Shown one piece after another: positions 7,227 to 13,615 of a stretch of 17,941 bases of DNA. Origin of the DNA: Methanoculleus sp. UBA77 (GTDB lineage: Archaea; Halobacteriota; Methanomicrobia; Methanomicrobiales; Methanoculleaceae). A program made the position numbers and the translations under genes. The notes below the pieces were generated by a model, which was not told the origin of the DNA, made no database searches, and saw nothing but the letters and a program-made list of their open reading frames with translations. The DNA lies in assembly GCA_002499455.1 (NCBI GenBank), contig DALN01000089.1, positions 654-18,594 on the forward strand, given 5' to 3'. The stretch's first letter is position 1. Each line of letters opens with the position of its first letter.

Positions 7227-8017
7227 ACCGGCTCAGGATCGGCGGGGGTGCTCCGGTCCGCCTGATGGGCGTCATCAACTGCAGCCCGGAATCGTTCTAC
7301 CGGGGCTCCTACACCCCCGCCGGCCGGGTCTATGACCGGGCTGTTGCGATGGTTGACGCCGGCGCCGACATGATCGACCTCGGTGCGCGGAGCACGGCGC
7401 CCGGGTCTCCGCCCCTCACCGCCGCCGAGGAGGCGGCGCGGGTGGACGCGGCGCTCGCGGGGCTCGACGGGTCCGGGATCACCCTCTCGGTCGACACCCG
7501 GTATCCGGAGGTGCTCGAGGTCTGCCTCCGCCACGACGTCCACGCGGCAAACGATATTGCCGGCCTTGTCGACGAGCGCTACGCGAGGCTCGTCGCGGAT
7601 GCCGGGCTCCCGGTCTTTGCGATGGCGAGCTTTCGGGAGCCCGGCGACGCCGTCGGGCTTGCCGCGACGATGGAGGCCCTCGGCGCGGTTGTGGAGCGGT
7701 GCGCCCGCTCCGGTATCGACGAGTACGTCCTCGACCCCGGCGTCGGGAGATGGACGCCTTCGCGGACGAGCGAGGACGACTGGGAACTCTGCCGGAACTT
7801 TGCATCGTTCTCCACCTTCGGCCGCCCGGTCCTCGCCGCAGTCTCGCGGAAGACATTCCTCGGCGACCTGCTGGGGAGAGGCCCCGACGAACGGCTTGCG
7901 GGAACGCTTGCGCTCACGACGATGCTCGTCGCGGCGGGGGCGGCCATCGTGCGGAGCCATGATGTTGCCGAGACCGCAGACCTCTTAGCGGTCTACGAGA
8001 AGATGAAGAGAGTATGA
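7205..8017 (+). CDS. Dihydropteroate synthase family protein (probable pterin-arylamine condensation)
   Basis: A 270-residue TIM-barrel protein of the DHPS family, which joins 6-hydroxymethyl-dihydropterin diphosphate to an arylamine. Equivalents of the pterin-site residues are visible: N25 in MGVINCSPESF, D97 in SVDTR, N116 in AANDIAG, D177 in LDPGVG, K216 in SRK, and R250 and H252 in VRSHD. The second loop reads DLGARSTAPGS, where bacterial DHPS has STRPG; the Arg that helps bind diphosphate and p-aminobenzoate is Ala (residue 65). This may indicate a different arylamine, such as the ribofuranosylaminobenzene phosphate of methanopterin synthesis. An M. jannaschii DHPS-like protein (MJ0301) has been linked to this step. 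I therefore leave the symbol blank. It overlaps folD by 22 nt and cofE by 4 nt (ATGA). A shorter start at M21 would cut into the first strand and is unlikely. Confidence 0.85.
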   Translation: MQRHCTVNRLRIGGGAPVRLMGVINCSPESFYRGSYTPAGRVYDRAVAMVDAGADMIDLGARSTAPGSPPLTAAEEAARVDAALAGLDGSGITLSVDTRYPEVLEVCLRHDVHAANDIAGLVDERYARLVADAGLPVFAMASFREPGDAVGLAATMEALGAVVERCARSGIDEYVLDPGVGRWTPSRTSEDDWELCRNFASFSTFGRPVLAAVSRKTFLGDLLGRGPDERLAGTLALTTMLVAAGAAIVRSHDVAETADLLAVYEKMKRV

Positions 8018-8820
8018 CACCGCCATCATTCTCCGTGTACGGGCTTGCGACCCCCCTGATCCATAACGGCGACGACGTCGCGGCGCACCTCTTTACCGCC
8101 GCCGAACGCTCGGCGTGCCGGGGACTGCAGGAAGGGGATATCGTGGTCATTGCCGAGTCGGCCGTCGCCACCGCCGAAGGCAGGACGGTCAGGCTCGCCG
8201 ATATCGAACCGTCGGCAGAAGCCCGCCGGCTCGCCGAAGAGTACGGGATGGACCCCCGCGTCGCCGAGGTGGTGCTCCGGGAGAGCGACCGGGTTGTCGG
8301 GGGGATACCCGGCTTCCTGCTCAGCATGAAGAACGGGACGCTCCTCCCGAACGCGGGGATCGATGCCTCGAACACCCCCAAAGGCACCGTCCTCCCGCTC
8401 CCCGCCGACCCGGACGCATCCGCCGCACGGATACGCTCCGGGCTTGTCGGGCGGTCGGGCGTGGACGTCGGGGTCATCGTCATCGATTCAAGGACGCACG
8501 CGATGCGCCTTGGTAGCAGCGGGGTCGCCATCGGCTGTTCTGGCATCCCCTCGGTCATCGACGAACGCGGGAAGAAAGACCTCTTCGGGCGCGAACTGGA
8601 GGTCACGAAGAGGGCGGTGGCGGACTGCATCGCGTCCGCCGCCGAACTCGTGATGGGAGAAGCGGGTGAATGCGTCCCCGCAGCCCTGGTGCGGGGAGTC
8701 GGGCTCCCCGTCGGCGATTACACCGGGGTCGCCACCATCGAGGCTTCAGAGTGCCTCTTTATGGGTGTCGCGCTCCACACTGACCCGTCCCTTCTCGTCG
8801 ATAACAAGAGAAAAACCTGA
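8014..8820 (+). CDS. cofE: Coenzyme F420-0:L-glutamate ligase CofE
   Basis: A 268-residue GTP-dependent ligase that adds glutamate residues to F420-0 to make F420, the hydride carrier of methanogenesis. Recognisable family features are the N-terminal GLATPLIHNGDDVAAHL (about 10-26), EGDIVVIAESAVATAEGR (40-57), DPRVAEVVLRESDRVV (80-95), the signature LPNAGIDASN (111-120), GVDVGVIVIDS (149-159), VAIGCSGI (171-178) and KKDLFGRELEVT. D117 and D158 sit where metal-binding Asp residues are expected. The segment usually seen as (S)DTxGRPWR or similar reads IDSRTHAMRLG here, a noticeable variation. The start overlaps the preceding stop as ATGA. The last 75 bp overlap the end of cofC on the other strand. 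Confidence 0.95.
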   Translation: MTPPSFSVYGLATPLIHNGDDVAAHLFTAAERSACRGLQEGDIVVIAESAVATAEGRTVRLADIEPSAEARRLAEEYGMDPRVAEVVLRESDRVVGGIPGFLLSMKNGTLLPNAGIDASNTPKGTVLPLPADPDASAARIRSGLVGRSGVDVGVIVIDSRTHAMRLGSSGVAIGCSGIPSVIDERGKKDLFGRELEVTKRAVADCIASAAELVMGEAGECVPAALVRGVGLPVGDYTGVATIEASECLFMGVALHTDPSLLVDNKRKT

Positions 8821-9393
8821 GTTCTCCAGGAACTCCTTACTCTTCTTCCCTTTTCCGTGGATGAGGATCTCGACGAGGTCTTCCTTCTCGTCGACGTCGG
8901 TCGACATCCGGAACGAGTCGATCACGTCGACGGAGAATTTGCACTCTTCCGCGATCCGGAGGTGGTCGAGGAAACTTGCGCCGTAGAAGTCCGCATGGAA
9001 GCATCTGGGTTTTTTTAAGAAGATAGCGTTCGTCCCGCCGCCCCGGCCCGGCACGATGGCCATATCCTTCTCGGAGCGGATCAGCCGCTGGATGTCCCCG
9101 GCCGTCACGAGCGGAAGGTCTGCCATGATGATGAGCGCCGGGCAGTGGAACTGCGCCAGCGCCCAGTTGATCGCCTCGTTCAGCGACTCTTTCCTGACGG
9201 CGACGAGCGCGTCCTCGTGCTTGAAGGGGTGCGTGCAGAGCAGGGTGGCGCTGCACCCGGACTTCAGCACGGAAGCGATCACGTCTTCAAGCATCGCCCG
9301 GGCAAACGCCTCCCGCTCCTCCTGGTTGAGGATGCAGGAGAGGCGGGTCTTGGGGTTTACCGGCTTAAAGGGGATGAGCGCGTGAAAGTACAT
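8746..9393 (-). CDS. cofC: 2-phospho-L-lactate guanylyltransferase CofC
   Basis: A 215-residue nucleotidyltransferase that activates 2-phospho-L-lactate with GTP to give lactyl-diphospho-guanosine, the side-chain donor for F420-0. In some bacteria the homologue uses phosphoenolpyruvate instead. The family pattern is clear: ALIPFKPVNPKTRLS (about 5-19), ALIIMADLPLV (86-96), VPGRGGGTNAI (114-124) and FYGASFLDHLRIAEE (137-150). The ATG at 9393 has no Shine-Dalgarno sequence. A T-rich element (TTTTTGATAC, about 9415-9424) lies about 25 nt upstream, consistent with a leaderless transcript. The gene converges on cofE, sharing 75 bp of coding sequence at the 3' ends, and diverges from cofG. Confidence 0.94.
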   Translation of the reverse strand: MYFHALIPFKPVNPKTRLSCILNQEEREAFARAMLEDVIASVLKSGCSATLLCTHPFKHEDALVAVRKESLNEAINWALAQFHCPALIIMADLPLVTAGDIQRLIRSEKDMAIVPGRGGGTNAIFLKKPRCFHADFYGASFLDHLRIAEECKFSVDVIDSFRMSTDVDEKEDLVEILIHGKGKKSKEFLENSGFSLVIDEKGRVSVERDTHKEAL

Positions 9394-9495
9394 CGTGAAA
9401 CGGTTGTCAGGGCAGTATCAAAAAGGCATCGCTCCGGACGGCCCGTCGATAGCCCGCTCCCGAAGGTTCATCTGGGGGGGTGCCGACATGTACCC

Positions 9496-10491
9496 ATGCA
9501 CCGCCGCGTGATCACGTTTTCAAGGAACGTCTTTCTCCCCTTAACGACGGTCTGCATCAACCGTTGCGGCTACTGCTGTTTCCGGACCCCCGTCGGGGAA
9601 GGGTGCATCGTGCCCCCGGGCGAGGTCCTCCGGACGCTTGAGGGGGGCGCCGCCCTCGGCTGCACGGAAGCCCTCTTCACCTTCGGGGAACGGCCGGGCG
9701 CGGTGCCCGGCTTTGCCGCAGAACTCGCGAAGCTCGGCTACGCGGATATCCTCGACTACGTCTACGACCTCTCCCTTGCCGCCATCGAGCGCGGGCTCCT
9801 GCCGCACACCAACGCCGGCATCCTCACCTACGAGGAGCTCGACCGGCTCCGCGAGGTGAACGCGAGCATGGGGCTGATGCTCGAGACGACCGCGGACGTC
9901 CCGGCACACCAGAACTCCCCCGGCAAGGATCCGGCGGTCCGGATCGAGATGATCGAGAACGCCGGGAAGCTCTCGATACCGTTCACGACCGGGGTCCTGA
10001 TCGGGATCGGCGAGACGATGGAGGACCGCGAAGAGTCGTTCCGGGTCATCCGGGACCTCCACCGGCGGTATGGCCACATCCAGGAGGTGATCGTCCAGAA
10101 CTTCTGCCCGAAACCGGGGACGGCGATGGAGGGCATGCCGGTGCCGGGAACGGACGAGATCTGCGCGGCGATCACCCTCGCCCGCGAGATCCTCCCCGCC
10201 GATGTGGCAGTGCAGATCCCCCCAAACCTTATTGACGCATCGCGCCTTGTGCGGTGCGGGGTGAACGATCTCGGCGGGGTCTCGCCGCTCACGATCGACT
10301 ACGTCAACCCCGAACACCCCTGGCCGCAGCTCGATGAGCTCCGGAGGGTTGCCGGGGATGCCGAACTCCGCGAGCGGCTCTGCATATACCCGCAGTATAT
10401 CGAGAAGAAATGGTACTCCCCGCGCCTCCAATCCCTGATCCTGCGCCTCGCGGAGAGGCTCGCGGCATCCGGCCGGGACTGCGGTGCATAA
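9496..10491 (+). CDS. cofG: 7,8-didemethyl-8-hydroxy-5-deazariboflavin synthase subunit CofG
   Basis: A 331-residue radical SAM enzyme that with CofH builds FO, the deazaflavin core of F420, from a tyrosine-derived intermediate and a ribityl-aminouracil. The cluster-binding motif CINRCGYCCF places C20, C24 and C27 in the CX3CX2C spacing near the N-terminus, preceded by the family opening VITFSRNVFLPLTTVC. Other CofG-like stretches are HTNAGILTYEEL, GLMLETTADVPAHQNSPGKD, TGVLIGIGET (SAM site), VQNFCPKPGT and VNDLGGVSPLTIDYVNPEHPWP. The frame is open far upstream, but the ATG at 9496 gives the family N-terminus and leaves a 102-bp divergent gap to cofC. A G-run (9474-9480) sits rather far upstream to serve as a ribosome-binding site. 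CofH is not in the window. Confidence 0.96.
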   Translation: MHRRVITFSRNVFLPLTTVCINRCGYCCFRTPVGEGCIVPPGEVLRTLEGGAALGCTEALFTFGERPGAVPGFAAELAKLGYADILDYVYDLSLAAIERGLLPHTNAGILTYEELDRLREVNASMGLMLETTADVPAHQNSPGKDPAVRIEMIENAGKLSIPFTTGVLIGIGETMEDREESFRVIRDLHRRYGHIQEVIVQNFCPKPGTAMEGMPVPGTDEICAAITLAREILPADVAVQIPPNLIDASRLVRCGVNDLGGVSPLTIDYVNPEHPWPQLDELRRVAGDAELRERLCIYPQYIEKKWYSPRLQSLILRLAERLAASGRDCGA

Positions 10492-10535
10492 CCTCATGAC
10501 GAATACCAGACAACACATATCCGGAGATTTGGCCC

Positions 10536-11252
10536 ATGAAACAGGTTGACCTCCTCTACACAGGGAAGGCAAAGTCCGTCTACCGTACCGACGACCCGGA
10601 AGTCTACATCATGAAGTTCCGGGACGACATCACGGCGTTCGACGGCGGAAAGAAAGATACCCTGGGCGGCAAGGGGAGATACAACTCGGAAGTCTCCTCC
10701 TTCTTCTTCAGGTACCTGGAAGAGAACGGAATCCCGACCCATTACCTCTCAAGCATCGAGCCCGGCACCTTCGCGGTGCGGAACCTCACGATGATCCCGC
10801 TTGAGGTGATCGTGAGAAACGTCGCGGCCGGGTCCATCGTGCGCAACTACCCGTTCAGGGAGGGCGAACCGCTCGACCCGCCGGTGATCGTCATCGACTA
10901 CAAGAGCGACGCCCACCACGACCCGATGTTGAACGACGACCTGATCTACGCTCTTAAACTCGCGACACCCGAAGAACTCGACGAGATCAAGGCCATGGCG
11001 CTCGCGGTGAACGAGGTGCTCAGGGAGTATCTCGACGCCCGCGGGATCACCCTGGTCGACTTCAAACTCGAGTTCGGCAAGCATAACGGGAAGATCGTCG
11101 TCGGCGACGAGATCAGCATGGACTCGATGCGGCTCTGGGACAAGGAGACCGGGGCGTCCCTCGACAAGGACGTCTACCGCTTCAACAAAGGCGACGTCAT
11201 GGAGACCTACGCCGGCGTCGCGAAGCGGATCCTCTCTCCGCCACCCGAGTAA
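10536..11252 (+). CDS. purC: Phosphoribosylaminoimidazole-succinocarboxamide synthase
   Basis: A 238-residue SAICAR synthetase, the ATP-dependent enzyme that joins aspartate to CAIR in purine synthesis. Family motifs are intact: LLYTGKAKSVYRTDDPE (the ATP-binding hairpin, about 6-22), MKFRDDITAFDGGKK (26-40), LEVIVRNVAAGSIVRNYPFR, LVDFKLEFGK and VVGDEISMDSMRLWDKE. Length is normal. A GGAG lies 9 nt before the ATG at 10536. The gene is 44 nt after cofG on the same strand, so it could be read from the cofG promoter or its own. It is followed after only 6 nt by the purS remnant, consistent with an ancestral purC-purS-purQ order. Confidence 0.97.
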   Translation: MKQVDLLYTGKAKSVYRTDDPEVYIMKFRDDITAFDGGKKDTLGGKGRYNSEVSSFFFRYLEENGIPTHYLSSIEPGTFAVRNLTMIPLEVIVRNVAAGSIVRNYPFREGEPLDPPVIVIDYKSDAHHDPMLNDDLIYALKLATPEELDEIKAMALAVNEVLREYLDARGITLVDFKLEFGKHNGKIVVGDEISMDSMRLWDKETGASLDKDVYRFNKGDVMETYAGVAKRILSPPPE

Positions 11253-11258
11253 GGCTGC

Positions 11259-11380
11259 ATGCAGTACGACATGAGGATCACCATCGCCCTCAAAGAGGGC
11301 ATGCTTGACCCCGAGGCGCGTGCCATCCGGCACGCCTCGCGAACCCCGGGTTCCCGACCGAAGACCTGGGCACGGCGATC
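11259..11380 (+). pseudogene. purS: purS 5' remnant (FGAM synthase PurS subunit), frameshifted and truncated
   Basis: The ATG at 11259 begins a PurS N-terminus: MQYDMRITIALKEGMLDP then EARAIRHA. PurS is normally an ~80-residue subunit that channels ammonia in FGAM synthase. After the HA codons (11331-11336) the similarity leaves this frame. Reading one frame over from 11339 gives ANPGFPTEDLGTAI, the expected PurS continuation, so a 1-nt loss (or net -1 change) probably occurred near 11336-11339. The continuation ends at a TGA at 11381-11383, and from about 11377 the sequence is purQ-derived. Only about 40 codons of purS remain. The start frame runs on to 11525 as a chimeric 88-codon peptide that is unlikely to function. 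A sequencing error could explain the frameshift but not the loss of the rest. Confidence 0.85.
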
Positions 11381-11592
11381 TGACGCCGGAGAGCAACCCG
11401 AACGGGTCGGCGGAGAATATCGCGGGCATCCTCCCGGAAGGGAGAAACGTGCTCGCGATGATGCCGCACCTCGAACGGGCGAGCGAATCAGTGCCGGGAT
11501 CGGAGGACGGAATCAAGATGTTTAAGTCGATGATAGCCTATATCGAAGAACAAGGGCACCGTCAAACCAGATATCAGGAGTTTCTGCAATGA
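11377..11592 (+). pseudogene. purQ: purQ 3' remnant (FGAM synthase glutaminase subunit)
   Basis: In a third reading frame, residues DLTPESNPNGSAENIAGI, LPEGRNVLAMMPHLERASES and GSEDGIKMFKSMIAYIEEQG match the C-terminal end of PurQ, the class I glutamine amidotransferase subunit that feeds ammonia to PurL. PurQ is usually about 220-280 residues; only about 71 remain. The nucleophilic Cys and oxyanion region are gone. The usual MMPHPERA, containing the catalytic His and Glu, reads MMPHLERA, a change suggesting relaxed selection. No start codon with a ribosome-binding site serves this frame as an intact gene. The old stop (TGA, 11590-11592) still overlaps the ftrB start as ATGA. Together with the purS remnant this implies a deletion of very roughly 600 bp, estimated from family lengths. 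Confidence 0.87.
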
Positions 11593-11870
11593 GTGAGAAT
11601 GGAATCGAAGAGGCACGGGACAGGGCAAAACAGCTCGCAAAGGAGAAAGGCTACATCTTGAACGTCGACGAGAGGCAGCTCGAGGCCGTCCTTCGCGGGC
11701 TCGCCCGGAACCAGGAGCGGTTCGGGGCGGCGTACTGCCCCTGCAGGCTCCGGAGCGGGGACCCCGAGAAGGACCGGGTCATCGTCTGCCCCTGCATCTA
11801 CCACGAGAAAGAGATAGAAGAAGAAGGCGCCTGCCACTGCCGGCTCTTCTTCAAGAAGAAGTCCGAATAA
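11589..11870 (+). CDS. ftrB: Ferredoxin:thioredoxin reductase catalytic subunit-like protein
   Basis: A 93-residue protein with the diagnostic cysteine pattern of the FTR catalytic subunit: CPC (C50, C52), CPC (C67, C69) and CHC (C82, C84). These six cysteines bind a 4Fe-4S cluster and form the redox-active disulfide that passes electrons from ferredoxin to a thioredoxin-like partner. The N-terminal half (MSENGIEEARDRAKQLAKEK) is helical, as in plant and archaeal relatives. The variable subunit of plant FTR is not encoded nearby, which is usual in archaea. A GGAG ends 8 nt before the ATG, so the gene can be initiated independently of the broken purQ frame that overlaps it by 4 nt. Physiological role in this organism is inferred from the family. 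Confidence 0.92.
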   Translation: MSENGIEEARDRAKQLAKEKGYILNVDERQLEAVLRGLARNQERFGAAYCPCRLRSGDPEKDRVIVCPCIYHEKEIEEEGACHCRLFFKKKSE

Positions 11871-11880
11871 CCCCTTTTTT
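11871..11880 (+). terminator. Probable T-run terminator after ftrB
   Basis: Directly after the ftrB stop the sequence is CCCC followed by six T residues (11875-11880), the oligo-T signal that ends archaeal transcription. A GC-rich imperfect inverted repeat (CCCGCGGGG at 11883-11891 and CCCCCGGG at 11902-11909) follows it, between the convergent ftrB and UbiB-type genes. It comes after the T-run, so it is not a classical intrinsic terminator for the plus strand. Confidence 0.45.
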
Positions 11881-11917
11881 ATCCCGCGGGGATGCGCTGC
11901 ACCCCCGGGCAGGCAGT

Positions 11918-13567
11918 TCATCTTCTATACGACCTCCCGTGCCTGAGAGCGCTGTAGACCGCGTAGAACCCGACGATCACCGCAACCACGTAGCCCAGCG
12001 TGGCGAGGAACGAGATGTAGCCGGGGATCGGGAGATCGGCGATTCTGAGTATCAGCGACGAGCCGACGACGATAGCACCGACGACCACCGCGACGATGAT
12101 CTTGTCGCTCGTCCGGTCGACGACGTTGACAATCTCGGTGAGGTCGCGGTTCTCGAGCTCGATCGTGACGGTCCCCTCCGAGAGGGTCTTCAAGGTCTCG
12201 TTCACGTTGCCCGGGATGGCAAGGAGGCCTTCGGCCGCGCCCAGGACCGACCGCAGCGCGCCCGTCAGGTTGTCCGGCGAGAAGCGCTGCGCCGTGGCGA
12301 TCTCCATGAGGTATGGCCGGATCCTCTGGTCGAAGTTGAACGCCGGGTCGAGCCGGGTGCCGATGTCCATCACCATGACGATCACCTTCATCATGATCAT
12401 CATCGTCGGGGGCACCCGGATGTGGTACCTGCGGAGGGTCTCGGTCAGGCCCCGTATCGTCGTCGCCAGGTTCACCTGCTCGATCTTCGTCTCCCGGTAA
12501 TCGAGCAGGACGACATAGAGATCGTCTTTTACGGCATCGAGCACCGCAGGGCTGATCCGGACGTCGAGGCTCCTGAACGCCGAGATCACCCCATCGACGT
12601 CGGTCCGGGTCATCGCGAGGAGGAGGTCGATGAAGACCCGCCTTCTCTCCGGGCGGAGGACGCCGACGATGCCGAAGTCAAGAAAGATGATCTCGCCCCG
12701 GCCGGTCACGAGCAGGTTACCCGGGTGGGGGTCGCCGTGGAAGAAACCGTCGACGAAGATCTGCTTGACGTAGGCCTCAAACCCGGTCGCGGCGACCTCC
12801 TCCGGGAAGAGGCCGAGGGCCCGGATGGCCGCAACATCGTCGATACGCACGCCCTCGACGTAGTCCATCGCGAGCATCGAGGGGCCGGAGAGGCTCCAGT
12901 AGACGCGGGGGATCTTCACGCACGGCATATCCGCGAGGTTCCGCTTGAGCCGCTCCGCGTTCATCCCGTCCTGCGTGAAGTCGAGTTCGCGCCGGATCTG
13001 GGTCGTGAACTCGTCCACCATCCCCTCCAGGTTGTAGACCCGCAGGTCCGGGAAGATCGATTCCGCCCGTGTCGCAAGCGACCGCAGGATGACGAGGTCG
13101 GTCTCGATCAGGTCGACGATCCCCGGCCGCTGCACCTTGAGGGCGAGGACCCGGCCGTCCCTCGTCACGGCCCGGTGCACCTGCGAGAGCGAGGCCGCCG
13201 CGACCGGCTCCGCCTCGATGATATCGAAACAGTCTTCAAGATTCGGGCAGTAGCGCCGGATCACCGGCCGGATCTCCGCATACGGGACAGGGGCGACCCG
13301 GTCCTGGAGCCTCTGCAACTCCTCGATGAGCGCAGGGGGAAGAAGTTCCCGGCGGGTGCTCATGATCTGGCCGAACTTGATGTAAGTCGGCCCCAGCTCC
13401 TCGATGGCGAGCCGGATCCGTTCGTACACTGACCGCTCGTCCCTCTCGGCTCGCCGGAACTGCCGCAGCCGCTCCCCGCCGGGAATCATCTCGTCGACCA
13501 GAATCCCGAAACCGTACTTGACCAGCACATCCGCAATCTGGCGGTAGCGCTGGAACCGGGTGACCAT
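11918..13567 (-). CDS. UbiB/ABC1 (AarF/ADCK) family atypical kinase
   Basis: A 549-residue member of the UbiB/ABC1 protein-kinase-like family. The KxGQ motif is at 64-67 (YIKFGQIMSTR), the Ala-rich nucleotide loop at about 123-133 (AAASLSQVHRA), the kinase lysine at 144 (LALKVQRP), the family ExD motif at 194-196 (RRELDFTQDG), the catalytic loop HGDPHPGN at 277-284 and the metal-binding DFG at 297-299. Two hydrophobic helices at about 495-545 anchor the C-terminus in the membrane. In bacteria and mitochondria, relatives support ubiquinone synthesis. Methanogens lack ubiquinone, so a role in membrane isoprenoid-lipid or quinone-like metabolism is only a guess. The ATG at 13567 has no Shine-Dalgarno sequence and probably starts a leaderless mRNA. 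It lies 48 bp after the MFS gene on the same strand. Confidence 0.94.
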   Translation of the reverse strand: MVTRFQRYRQIADVLVKYGFGILVDEMIPGGERLRQFRRAERDERSVYERIRLAIEELGPTYIKFGQIMSTRRELLPPALIEELQRLQDRVAPVPYAEIRPVIRRYCPNLEDCFDIIEAEPVAAASLSQVHRAVTRDGRVLALKVQRPGIVDLIETDLVILRSLATRAESIFPDLRVYNLEGMVDEFTTQIRRELDFTQDGMNAERLKRNLADMPCVKIPRVYWSLSGPSMLAMDYVEGVRIDDVAAIRALGLFPEEVAATGFEAYVKQIFVDGFFHGDPHPGNLLVTGRGEIIFLDFGIVGVLRPERRRVFIDLLLAMTRTDVDGVISAFRSLDVRISPAVLDAVKDDLYVVLLDYRETKIEQVNLATTIRGLTETLRRYHIRVPPTMMIMMKVIVMVMDIGTRLDPAFNFDQRIRPYLMEIATAQRFSPDNLTGALRSVLGAAEGLLAIPGNVNETLKTLSEGTVTIELENRDLTEIVNVVDRTSDKIIVAVVVGAIVVGSSLILRIADLPIPGYISFLATLGYVVAVIVGFYAVYSALRHGRSYRR

Positions 13568-13589
13568 CGGGGGTGAATCGGCACTCCCG

Positions 13590-13600
13590 ATACTTAAGGA
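13590..13600 (-). promoter_or_regulatory. Candidate TATA box for the UbiB-family gene
   Basis: On the minus strand CCTTAAGTA (13599-13591) lies in a short AT-richer stretch between the MFS stop and the UbiB-family start. Its centre is about 28 nt before the ATG at 13567, so a start site 25 nt downstream would coincide with the initiation codon. That matches the absence of a ribosome-binding sequence. Confidence 0.4.
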
Positions 13601-13615
13601 ATTGGAGGGGTCGGG

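Noticed and set aside
6452..7960. Open frame antisense to folD and the DHPS-like gene
   Set aside because: It spans two unrelated well-identified genes and is rich in Arg, Pro and Gly, typical of a shadow frame.
9145..9495. N-terminal extension of cofG
   Set aside because: This part is antisense to cofC and has no CofG similarity; the family N-terminus starts at the ATG at 9496.
11259..11525. 88-codon frame from the purS start as a real small gene
   Set aside because: Only the first ~26 residues are PurS-like; the rest is out-of-frame purS and purQ sequence, so it is best read as a pseudogene.
11883..11909. GC-rich imperfect inverted repeat as an intrinsic terminator
   Set aside because: The T-run lies before it on the plus strand, and the minus strand has no following T-run, so it does not match a bacterial-type terminator.
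11939..13432. Open frame antisense to the UbiB-family gene
   Set aside because: Asp/Arg/Val-rich shadow of a clearly identified kinase-like gene; no family features.
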